From a virus: a DNA stretch of 48,354 nucleotides. A program made the translations under genes and the position numbers. The notes under the pieces are model-generated. The model saw only the letters and a list, made by a program, of their open reading frames with translations. It was not told where the DNA came from and did not search any database. Below are positions 16,015 to 23,090 of this stretch, piece after piece. Each line of letters starts with the position of its first letter. The first letter of the stretch is position 1. The DNA is taken from IMG/VR virus record IMGVR_UViG_3300031576_000075, positions 1 to 48,354 of that record, one strand, 5' to 3'.

Positions 16015-16043
16015 TTGCAAGCCGTGCGCCTCGTGGCCATAAT
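16015..16043 (+). promoter_or_regulatory. Putative sigma70-type promoter, possibly leaderless
   Basis: TTGCAA (16015-16020), 17-bp spacer, CATAAT (16038-16043). Transcription would begin about 7 nt downstream, at or next to the ATG at 16050, so the mRNA may lack a leader. Confidence 0.4.
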
Positions 16044-16049
16044 GCCAGC

Positions 16050-16313
16050 ATGGCCAAGAAGCGAGCTAGAAAACGGCCCGATCCGGCCGTGATGGGCTTC
16101 GACATCATGCAGCGGGTTATCGCAGCCTCTGGTGACACGCCAGATGAGCCGGTGCGCGACTTGGGGGACAAAGACCCGGCCGCTGTCGCCCTGGGGCGCA
16201 AAGGCGGCCTGAAGGGCGGGCCGGCCAGGGCGAAGAAGCTCGGCAAGAAGAAACTGAGTGAGGCCGCGAGGAAGGCGACACAAGCGCGGTGGAAGGAAAC
16301 ACCGGAATCATGA
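16050..16313 (+). CDS. Basic protein with ALGRKGGLKGG repeat (87 aa)
   Basis: I chose the ATG at 16050. The C-terminal half (VALGRKGGLKGGPARAKKLG, then SEAARKATQARW) is a basic module known from many small bacterial proteins of unknown function, perhaps DNA-binding in a histone-H1-like way. It converges with the truncated ATPase gene on the opposite strand and overlaps it by 6 bp. Confidence 0.65.
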   Translation: MAKKRARKRPDPAVMGFDIMQRVIAASGDTPDEPVRDLGDKDPAAVALGRKGGLKGGPARAKKLGKKKLSEAARKATQARWKETPES

Positions 16314-16925
16314 GAAGAGGCTGTCAGGGTTAGCCGGCGCAGGCAAAGCGGGTGGTTGTAATCTTGGCGCCATCGCCTCAAAAAAGGTGAATCCGTCAGA
16401 GTATGGCCTTCCAACGATTGACGATAATCTGGCCAGTTTCTCTGGCAGGAAGGGCTGCTGGGCTGTCTCATGGTATTGGGGTTTCGCAATCCGAGAGTAC
16501 CCGATCTGGGCCGCCAGCGGTTGAATGCGTCTAAGGTCGATGTAAACGACCGGCCTTTCCTTCCGGTCCGGATTCCCGCGCCACCGGCCCGATGGTTTTC
16601 TAACGCGGACCGTCGTTGAGGTGCTGCCTTCACGAACAGAACCACGAATCGACGCATCCGTGATGGTTTCCCAGGGAGTATCTGGAAAGAAGTCGGAAGC
16701 GTAAAGAGGCTCCTCAGCCTTGTAAATGGATGCAACCGCCTGAAGGATGGTGCTCTTACCGACACCGTTCTCACCGACGATTGCGACAAAGGGGAAGTTG
16801 AAGTCGATACGCTGGCCACTCCAGCCGCGCGCCTTATTGATCTCGATCCATTCAAGCCGCTTTGGCCAGCTTCTTTCCGTCTCCCACTTGTTGGCCAGCT
16901 TCCGCATCTCTTTGCTCAGAGCCAT
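16308..16925 (-). pseudogene. Truncated AAA/ABC-type ATPase (N-terminal part)
   Basis: The only convincing complete - strand gene. ATG at 16925 after GGGGAGG. Residues ~20-60 match AAA_15/21-type ATPases: IEINKARGWSGQRIDF, then Walker A AIVGENGVGKSTILQAVASI. SDGFTFFEAM follows near residue 185, and then the sequence changes to a short unrelated tail (PRLQPPALPAPANPDSLFS). The Walker B/signature half is missing. It is probably a remnant of a host or defence-type ATPase, cut by recombination. Confidence 0.7.
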
Positions 16926-17131
16926 CTGTCGCACCTCCCCGGCTACAGTCGATGCCTCACGCCGCATTAGGCAGGCGCGAACCGTATTCAGCGCCGCGCG
17001 TCTCAGTAAATAACCAATATAGACTACTGCTTATTTCGTGGTTTGGCAAGCTGGATTCATGGTTTTGCGCCACTTTACCAGACAGCTCACGCATAATAGC
17101 ATTGTTGTGTTGATGAAACGCGAGGTGAACC

Positions 17132-17395
17132 ATGCAATGCCCGACGTGCGAGCAAGAGGGAAGGAAGTTCGTTCAACTTTGCCCACGAGCAAAGGAGAAA
17201 CGCATGATGACGAAACTGGAACGACAGCTGGCCAAAATCTCCAGCAAGTTGGAGAAGTCCGAGGCAAAGGTGGAATCGGCCAAAATCGCTATGGCTCACG
17301 TGAAAGACCAGTGGAGGGCGATAAAGGGCCAGCTTGCCGAGGCACGGCGGATCGTCAGACTCCCGGCGTCCCAACGGACACGGCCAGACATCTGA
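17132..17395 (+). CDS. Small coiled-coil protein with CxxC start (87 aa)
   Basis: ATG 17132 after GAGGTG. N-terminal MQCPTCEQEGRKFVQLC could bind zinc. The middle is a Lys/Glu heptad helix (LERQLAKISSKLEKSEAKVE). No family recognised. The DNA in front (16926-17131) is AT-richer than the rest of the window and may contain divergent promoters, but I cannot place them. Confidence 0.5.
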   Translation: MQCPTCEQEGRKFVQLCPRAKEKRMMTKLERQLAKISSKLEKSEAKVESAKIAMAHVKDQWRAIKGQLAEARRIVRLPASQRTRPDI

Positions 17396-17475
17396 ACGCA
17401 CAGTGCGGAATGACCAACGTGCTGCGGCCGTGGCGACTGGACAGAGCTAGCAGGGGGGTGGCGTACGATTCACAG

Positions 17476-17509
17476 CGGCCCGGTCCATCCTGTTGGGTGG
17501 ACCGGGCCG
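17476..17509 (+). terminator. Strong hairpin, likely terminator
   Basis: CGGCCCGGTCCA, 10-nt loop, TGGACCGGGCCG: a perfect 12-bp stem followed by a short T-run (TTT). It stands in the 217-bp stretch between the small coiled-coil gene and the integrase, where I see no gene. Confidence 0.65.
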
Positions 17510-17552
17510 TTTGCATGCGCTGGCATGTGGCCGGTAGGATGGCCGGCGAACT

Positions 17553-17578
17553 GTTCGCAGTTTCGCTCAAATGCGAAC
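17553..17578. promoter_or_regulatory. Inverted repeat upstream of the integrase
   Basis: GTTCGCA (17553-17559) and TGCGAAC (17572-17578) around a 12-nt spacer, 35 bp before the integrase ATG. Candidate recombinase arm site or operator; no attachment core could be identified. Confidence 0.35.
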
Positions 17579-17612
17579 TAAGGGTTTGCCCGAACGCTTG
17601 CCGTAACCGTCT

Positions 17613-18158
17613 ATGCCGAAACGCCTCCCGACCTTTTTGGCTGACCGTGAGCCGGAGGCCCTTTTGCGGGCTGCTTCGCGCGAGCGGGACCGACTCCTCC
17701 TCATGGTCGGACTGTACGTCGGCCTCCGAGTGGCCGAGTTGTGTGCCCTCCGGGTCGAGCACCTGGACTTCGCCCGGCGCACCTTGTTCGTGCGTGAGGG
17801 CAAGGGGAAGAAGGACCGCTGCCTGCCGATCCCTCGCTATCTGGTCGGGCCGTTGCGCGGCTGGGTCGGCGCTCGACAGGAAGGGTTCGTCTTTCCGTCC
17901 CCTCGTGGCGGCCGGCTGACTACTCGGGCTGTGCAGAAGCTGGTGAAGCGGTTAGCGATGAAAGCCGATCTGCGAGCAGCTGACGAACCCCGGCGCTGCA
18001 CGCCGCACAAACTTCGTCATGCGTTTGCCACGCGCATGCTCGAACGCGGGGCCGACATTATCACGGTCCGCGACGCGCTGGGTCATGCATCGGTGGCCAC
18101 TACCCAGATCTACTGTCACTCAACGCCGGAGCGCTTGCGTTCGGCAATGGAGGTTTGA
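17613..18158 (+). CDS. int: Tyrosine recombinase (integrase), short form
   Basis: 181 aa, essentially only the catalytic domain. The first Arg lies in VGLYVGLRVAELCALRVEHL, the H-x-x-R box is HKLRHAFATRMLERG, and the last part GHASVATTQIYCHSTPERL ends with the nucleophilic Tyr (QIY). The usual N-terminal arm/core-binding domain is reduced to about 15 residues, so it may be truncated or need a partner. It marks the element as temperate or formerly temperate. Confidence 0.85.
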   Translation: MPKRLPTFLADREPEALLRAASRERDRLLLMVGLYVGLRVAELCALRVEHLDFARRTLFVREGKGKKDRCLPIPRYLVGPLRGWVGARQEGFVFPSPRGGRLTTRAVQKLVKRLAMKADLRAADEPRRCTPHKLRHAFATRMLERGADIITVRDALGHASVATTQIYCHSTPERLRSAMEV

Positions 18159-18273
18159 TGACAACCAGCGTTTAAGTGAGAAGATCGGAATGGTAGAATG
18201 GCCAAGCCGCCGCAGCGCTGGTAACACCGCGACGGCTCTAACCGCAACCCTTGCTGTAAGAGGAGCAACGGTC

Positions 18274-19077
18274 ATGGCTGCAATCATTCCTAGCCCCACG
18301 GACTCCCGTTTTCAAGACCTGACCGGCAGGACGTTCGGGAGGCTTTGTGTTCTTGGCTACGCCGGCAGGCATGGGCACGGCCGCCACTTGTGGCGGTGTT
18401 CATGCAAATGCGGCGGGGAGAAGGTCATAGAGGGGAGGGCGTTGAAGGACGGGCGGACGGTTAGCTGCGGTTGTCGCATGAGGGAGACGCTCAACCGTCC
18501 TCGAATGCTTGATCTGGCTGGCCGGCGGTTCGGCCGTTGGCTGGTTATTTCCTTCGTGGGCCAGACTCGGGGAAAGAAATCTCTCTGGGAATGCCGGTGC
18601 GATTGTGGCACGGTGAGCATACTCTCCGGCAGCAGCTTGGTGGCCAACGGCACGAAGAGTTGCGGCTGCTTGGTCGGGGACGCGAACCGTGCCAGAGCCT
18701 GGAAGCACGGCGAAGATTACCAATCGGCCGAGTACCGTTCCTGGACCGGGATGAGGCAACGCTGCTACGACCTCAATTGTCTGGCATATCCGAACTACGG
18801 CGGCCGTGGCGTTACGGTATGCGAGCGATGGCTGGACTCCTACCCGAACTTCTTGGCGGACATGGGACGGAAGTCGTCGCCGCGACACAGTCTTGGTCGG
18901 ATTGACAACGACGGCCCATACGCGCCCGAGAACTGCCGCTGGGAGACGTCGAAGCAGCAGGCCCGCAATCGCCGTAGTAGCCGATTGCTGAGCTGCTGGG
19001 GCGAAAAGAAGACGATGGCCGAATGGGCGGAACAGCTCGGATTGCGGAGTTCCATCATTTGCAAGAGGCTGAAGTAA
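18274..19077 (+). CDS. HNH/AP2-type homing endonuclease-like protein (267 aa)
   Basis: ATG 18274 after AGAGGAGC. Two zinc-ribbon/AP2-like repeats (LTGRTFGRLCVLGYAG ... CSCKCGG ... VSCGC, and LAGRRFGRWLVISFVG ... CRCDCG ... KSCGCLVG). They are followed by an endonuclease part: EYRSWTGMRQRCYD, YPNYGGRGVTVCERWLDSY, GRIDNDGPYAPENCRWET. This layout is common in phage homing endonucleases. It is a free-standing mobile gene between the integrase and the ParB-like gene. Confidence 0.8.
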   Translation: MAAIIPSPTDSRFQDLTGRTFGRLCVLGYAGRHGHGRHLWRCSCKCGGEKVIEGRALKDGRTVSCGCRMRETLNRPRMLDLAGRRFGRWLVISFVGQTRGKKSLWECRCDCGTVSILSGSSLVANGTKSCGCLVGDANRARAWKHGEDYQSAEYRSWTGMRQRCYDLNCLAYPNYGGRGVTVCERWLDSYPNFLADMGRKSSPRHSLGRIDNDGPYAPENCRWETSKQQARNRRSSRLLSCWGEKKTMAEWAEQLGLRSSIICKRLK

Positions 19078-19109
19078 GGCCAGTCTGTTGAGCAAGCGTT
19101 GGGGGAACC

Positions 19110-19793
19110 ATGCGGAAAAAAGAGAGGTTGACTCCTGTTCCGAAACCGCGTCGCCGTCCCACGGCGACCAAGGGAGGGCAAACGGGCAAGTTAGAAAACC
19201 TGGAAACCAACCTGGACCTTTCCCATATTCATCCTGGCCTTCGCCCTCTCGCCATTTCCGTGAGTGAGCTAAACTTCGACCCGGAGAACGCCCGCCACCA
19301 TGATGAGAAGAATATCGAAGCCGTGGTCGGTAGCCTGGTGCAATTCGGCTATGACCAACCCCTGGTGGTACAGGCCGAAGGGATGATCGTTCGCAAGGGC
19401 AACTGCCGCTTGCAAGCTTCGCTCCAGCTGAATCACACCCACGTTCCTGCCTTGGTTGTTGATGAGAGTCGGGCCAGGGCGATTGCCCGGGCGCTCGCAG
19501 ACAACCGGTCAGCTGAACTGGGGTCGTGGAATGCGGACGTGCTGGACAGTCTACTGCGGGATGTTTGCACTAACGGGGATGCCCGTTTGGACGCCATGCT
19601 GTCCGACCTGGCCCGGCAGGAGAAGTTGATACCGGGGGAAGAGCCCAACCAGGGGCAACAGGCAGGGGATCAGACCGATCAACTCAAGGAGAAGTTTCAG
19701 ATTCTCATCACCTGCGAGACGGAGGAACAACAGGCGACGCTCCTGGAGCGGTTCACGGCCGAAGGGATCGAGTGCAAGAGTTTGATCGCATGA
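19110..19793 (+). CDS. ParB-like nuclease-domain protein (227 aa)
   Basis: ATG 19110. After a basic N-terminus comes a ParB/Srx fold: LRPLAISVSELNFDPENARH, IEAVVGSLVQFGYDQPLVV, IVRKGNCRLQASLQL (the GNxR box) and IARALADNRSAELGSW. Its TGA overlaps the start of the ATPase/GNAT gene (ATGA), so the two are translationally coupled. In phages, ParB-like proteins of this type often accompany DNA-modifying enzymes; here the partner suggests a base-modification module. Confidence 0.8.
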   Translation: MRKKERLTPVPKPRRRPTATKGGQTGKLENLETNLDLSHIHPGLRPLAISVSELNFDPENARHHDEKNIEAVVGSLVQFGYDQPLVVQAEGMIVRKGNCRLQASLQLNHTHVPALVVDESRARAIARALADNRSAELGSWNADVLDSLLRDVCTNGDARLDAMLSDLARQEKLIPGEEPNQGQQAGDQTDQLKEKFQILITCETEEQQATLLERFTAEGIECKSLIA

Positions 19794-20896
19794 AAACCAC
19801 CATCACCCGTTCCTGCGCGATTGTGTCGACGGCGCGCGTCAAGCAACTGTGTGGCCTCTTCGAGGTTTCGCCTACCGAGCGGACGGGAGAGACGTGGGAA
19901 GTTGACCTGCCTATCGAGGGGTTGGACTGGAACGTCGGGCTGATCGTCGGCCCGTCTGGGTCTGGCAAGAGCACCGTGGCCCAAGATTTGTTCGGCGACC
20001 ATCTCGTTCAGGGCTACGACTGGCCCGCGGACAAGGCTTTGGTCGACGGCTTCCCGGCAGGCATGGGCATCAAGGAGATCACCGGCTTGCTGTCCTCGGT
20101 CGGCTTCAGCAGCCCTCCCTCGTGGCTGCGGCCCTTTCGCGTTCTCAGCAACGGCGAGCAGTTCCGTGCCACCATCGCTCGCGCCTTGGCCGAGGAGCCC
20201 GACTTGGCTGTGGTGGACGAATTTACTTCGGTCATCGACAGGCAGGTGGCCCGAATCGGCTCGGCTGCGGTGGCGAAGGCCGTGCGGCGGCGGAAGCAGA
20301 AGTTCATTGCTGTTACATGCCACTACGATGTAGCGGACTGGTTATGTCCGGACTGGGTGTTGGAGATGCCGTCTGGGACCTTTACTCGGAGGTCGCTTCA
20401 ACGGCGACCTGCCATCGAACTGGAGGTCCGCCGCGTCCATTCGGACACTTGGAAACTGTTCTGCGCACATCACTATTTGAACACCAGCCTGCACAAAGCG
20501 GCGACGTGCTTCGTGGCGTTCGTGGGCGGAACTCCGGCGGCTTTTGCCTCGGTGCTTCCTTTCCCGCACCCAAAGCAGCCGGGTTGGCGCGAGCACCGCA
20601 CCGTCTGCCTGCCCGATTACCAGGGGGTGGGGGTCGGTAACGCACTCAGCGACTTCGTCGCGAGCCTGTTCAAAGCCCGGGGTGATTACCGGAGCACGAC
20701 CAGCAGTCCAGCCATGACGTGGCACCGCGCCAAATCGCCTGTATGGGAGATGATTCGGAAGCCGGAGTTGATGTGGGGGAGACATGAAGGCAAGCCTGCA
20801 ATGCGCCGAACCGCCAGCATCAATCGGCTGACAGCGGGCTTCCGCTACGTTGGCCCGGCTCGGCCAGATGACGCCCGTGGTTTTGGCGTCATCTGA
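19790..20896 (+). CDS. ABC-type ATPase fused to GNAT (Mom-like?) domain
   Basis: N-terminal half: Walker A LIVGPSGSGKSTVAQDLFG near residue 52, signature RVLSNGEQFRATIARALAEE, Walker B DLAVVDEFTSVID, switch His in AVTCHYD. C-terminal half (from ~residue 215): HHYLNTSLHKAATCFVAFVG, VCLPDYQGVGVGNALSDFVA (acetyl-CoA loop) and SSPAMTWHRAKSPVWEM, as in phage GNAT-superfamily proteins. Phage Mu Mom, which modifies adenine, belongs to the same superfamily. DNA or tRNA modification driven by a DNA-sensing ATPase is my inference. Confidence 0.78.
   Translation: MKTTITRSCAIVSTARVKQLCGLFEVSPTERTGETWEVDLPIEGLDWNVGLIVGPSGSGKSTVAQDLFGDHLVQGYDWPADKALVDGFPAGMGIKEITGLLSSVGFSSPPSWLRPFRVLSNGEQFRATIARALAEEPDLAVVDEFTSVIDRQVARIGSAAVAKAVRRRKQKFIAVTCHYDVADWLCPDWVLEMPSGTFTRRSLQRRPAIELEVRRVHSDTWKLFCAHHYLNTSLHKAATCFVAFVGGTPAAFASVLPFPHPKQPGWREHRTVCLPDYQGVGVGNALSDFVASLFKARGDYRSTTSSPAMTWHRAKSPVWEMIRKPELMWGRHEGKPAMRRTASINRLTAGFRYVGPARPDDARGFGVI
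20865..20895 (+). terminator. Hairpin across the stop of the ATPase/GNAT gene
   Basis: CAGATGACGCC, loop CGTGGTTTT, GGCGTCATCTG: a perfect 11-bp stem overlapping the stop codon. It may end or slow transcription before the terminase genes; no T-run follows. Confidence 0.45.
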
Positions 20897-20934
20897 GGTA
20901 GTCGCCAAAATAGTTTTGCCCCAGGAGATTGGCC

Positions 20935-21537
20935 TTGTCCGCCCCCGGCCCCAAGCGAAACCCGGTCGAACGTGAAAAGGACCTGGAGGAAACAGCACGC
21001 CTGTACCTCCAGGGCTGGACGCAACGGGCCATTGCCGGCCGCCTGGACGTGACGCGCCAGCAGATCGGCTACGATCTGAAGACGCTTCAGCAGCGCTGGC
21101 GGGAGTCCTCCCTACGCGACTTCGACGCACGCAAGGCCGAGGAGCTGGCCAAGGTCGACCGCCTGGAAGTGACGCACTGGTTGGCGTGGGAACGCTCGTG
21201 TCAGGACAGCGAGGTTCGCACGGTCAAGACGACCAAGGACGCCGACGGCGAACGCACCGAGGCGAGCAAGCGCGTAGAGGGCCAGGTTGGCGATCCGCGC
21301 TTCCTCGAAGGGGTGCAACGGTGCATTGAGCAGCGGTGCAAACTGTTGGGGCTCGTGGTGCAGAAGGTGGCCCCGACGAATCCCGATGGCACCAAGGAGT
21401 ATGGCGATAGAGATTCCGGTCCATCCCCCGAGCTTGTCCTCGCCCGCCTGGCCGCTGCCCTCGGCGGAGCACATGGCCCGGCTCAGCCCGGCAGCCCTGA
21501 AGCGATGGCAAGCAATGGGGGACGCAGTAGCCCTTGA
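20935..21537 (+). CDS. Terminase small subunit-like protein
   Basis: I prefer the TTG at 20935, six nt behind AGGAGA (another TTG lies at 20929). The N-terminal part has an HTH (YLQGWTQRAIAGRLDVTRQQ, then YDLKTLQQRWRESS), then helices (EELAKVDRLEVTHWLAWERS) and FLEGVQRCIEQRCKLLGLV. The order HTH plus oligomerising helices directly before the large subunit fits a small terminase, which recognises packaging DNA. It overlaps the large-subunit gene. Confidence 0.72.
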   Translation: MSAPGPKRNPVEREKDLEETARLYLQGWTQRAIAGRLDVTRQQIGYDLKTLQQRWRESSLRDFDARKAEELAKVDRLEVTHWLAWERSCQDSEVRTVKTTKDADGERTEASKRVEGQVGDPRFLEGVQRCIEQRCKLLGLVVQKVAPTNPDGTKEYGDRDSGPSPELVLARLAAALGGAHGPAQPGSPEAMASNGGRSSP

Positions 21538-23005
21538 AACGTTCGCCCGACGCTTCCTCGGCCACTACCTGACCCTGTCCCCCTCACCCCTGCATCGCTG
21601 GTTGTCGGAGGAACTCGGTATCCTGCCCTGGCGTCGGGGCACCATGCTGAACGTGCTGGCCCCACGCGGCGCGGCCAAAAGCACGTGGTTGAGCTTGGCC
21701 TTGCCCTTGTGGTGTGCGGTCGAGGGCATGGAGCCGTACATCGTCCTGACTGCGGACACGACCGATCAGGCCGGCAAATACCTGGACGCGGTCCGGGCCG
21801 AGCTGGAGGGGAACGAGGACCTGTGCAAGGCGTATCCGCACTCTGCGGGTGTTGGTCCGGTATGGCGTGGCGACCGGCTGCGACTGCCCAACGGGGCGCT
21901 GTTCGAGGCCCTGGGTACGGGCATGAAGATCCGTGGCCGGCGGAACCGGTCGGAACGCCCATCGCTGATCATCTGCGACGACCCGCAGAACACCGAGCAC
22001 ATGATCAGCGCGTTGCAGCGCGAACGGTCCTGGGAATGGCTGGTCAAGGACGTGCTCAACGCCGGCACTCCTGAAACCAACATCGTGGTGGCTGGCACGG
22101 CCTTGCACAGAGAGTGCATTGTCTGTCGGCTCCAGCATACGGCCGGTTGGCGGTCGCGGTCGTTCGCGGCTATCGTCTCCTGGCCGGACCGGATGGATCT
22201 GTGGAAGGAGTGGGAGGCGACCTACAACGACCACGAGAATCCAGAGCGGGAGGTTGCAGCCCGGGCCTACTACCAGGCCAACCGCGCCTCTATGGACGCG
22301 GGCTCAGCAGCGCTCTGGCCTGAGCGGGAGGACCTGTACAAGTTGATGTGCTTGCGGGCCACCATCGGCTCAGCAGCTTTCGCCAGCGAGAAGCAGGGAG
22401 ACCCGGTCAACCCGGACCTGTGCGAATGGGGCAATGACTACTTTGACTATCCGGGATTCTGGTTCGACCAGTGGCCCGAACGGCTTGCCATCAAGACGCT
22501 GGCCCTGGACCCGTCCAAGGGCAAGGATTCCAAGGTCGGCGACTACTCGGCGTACGTGCGCTACGGCCGTGATGGAGCGGGTTACGAGTACGTCGAGGCG
22601 GACGTGCGCCGGCGTGCCACGGATGCGATTGTGGCCGATGGCGTGGAGCATGTGCGGCAGTTCCAGCCTGACGGGTTCGCGGTCGAGACCAACACGTTCC
22701 AGGAGCTGTTTGTCACGGAGTTTCGCCGGGAGGGGCAACGGCTGCGGATCGACTTGCCCCTGTACGGCTTGGAGAACACGGTCAACAAGATCGTGCGGAT
22801 TCGCCGGCTGGGTCCGCCCCTGGCTCAGCGGAGACTGCGGTTCAAGGCCCGATCGCCGGGAACAGCGCTGTTGATCCAGCAATTGAGAGATTTCCCGGTG
22901 GCAGACTTCGATGACGCAGCCGATGCGCTAGAAATGTCTAGGCGGTTGGCGATAGAATTACACAACGCGAAGGTCGGTCCAGGGCCGAGCCGGTTGACGG
23001 CCTAA
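21473..23005 (+). CDS. terL: Terminase large subunit
   Basis: ATPase half: NVLAPRGAAKSTWLSLALPL (terminase-type Walker A) and SLIICDDPQN (Walker B). Nuclease half: IKTLALDPSKGKDSKVGDYS (first catalytic Asp), GFAVETNTFQELF and FPVADFDDAADALEM (final Asp cluster). It cuts and pumps phage DNA into the prohead. I chose ATG 21473 (after GCGGAG); ATG 21401 in the same frame is an alternative, but its SD would be only 1 nt away. A strong hairpin follows. Confidence 0.9.
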   Translation: MARLSPAALKRWQAMGDAVALETFARRFLGHYLTLSPSPLHRWLSEELGILPWRRGTMLNVLAPRGAAKSTWLSLALPLWCAVEGMEPYIVLTADTTDQAGKYLDAVRAELEGNEDLCKAYPHSAGVGPVWRGDRLRLPNGALFEALGTGMKIRGRRNRSERPSLIICDDPQNTEHMISALQRERSWEWLVKDVLNAGTPETNIVVAGTALHRECIVCRLQHTAGWRSRSFAAIVSWPDRMDLWKEWEATYNDHENPEREVAARAYYQANRASMDAGSAALWPEREDLYKLMCLRATIGSAAFASEKQGDPVNPDLCEWGNDYFDYPGFWFDQWPERLAIKTLALDPSKGKDSKVGDYSAYVRYGRDGAGYEYVEADVRRRATDAIVADGVEHVRQFQPDGFAVETNTFQELFVTEFRREGQRLRIDLPLYGLENTVNKIVRIRRLGPPLAQRRLRFKARSPGTALLIQQLRDFPVADFDDAADALEMSRRLAIELHNAKVGPGPSRLTA

Positions 23006-23009
23006 AAGC

Positions 23010-23049
23010 GGACAGGCGCGGACAGTCCGGTCCCTGTCCGCGCCTGTCC
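23010..23049 (+). terminator. 16-bp perfect hairpin between terminase and portal
   Basis: GGACAGGCGCGGACAG, loop TCCGGTCC, CTGTCCGCGCCTGTCC. It starts 4 nt after the terminase stop and lies 42 nt before the portal start. Without a T-run it may be an RNA processing or stability element rather than a classical terminator. Confidence 0.55.
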
Positions 23050-23090
23050 GGTCAGAATGACGGCGTGAGGAGTAGCGAGGGCACCATGAG

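Noticed and set aside
18159-18273. Promoter before the HNH gene (TAGAAT near 18194)
   Set aside because: Only a poor -35 match (TTTAAG) is present; evidence too weak to list.
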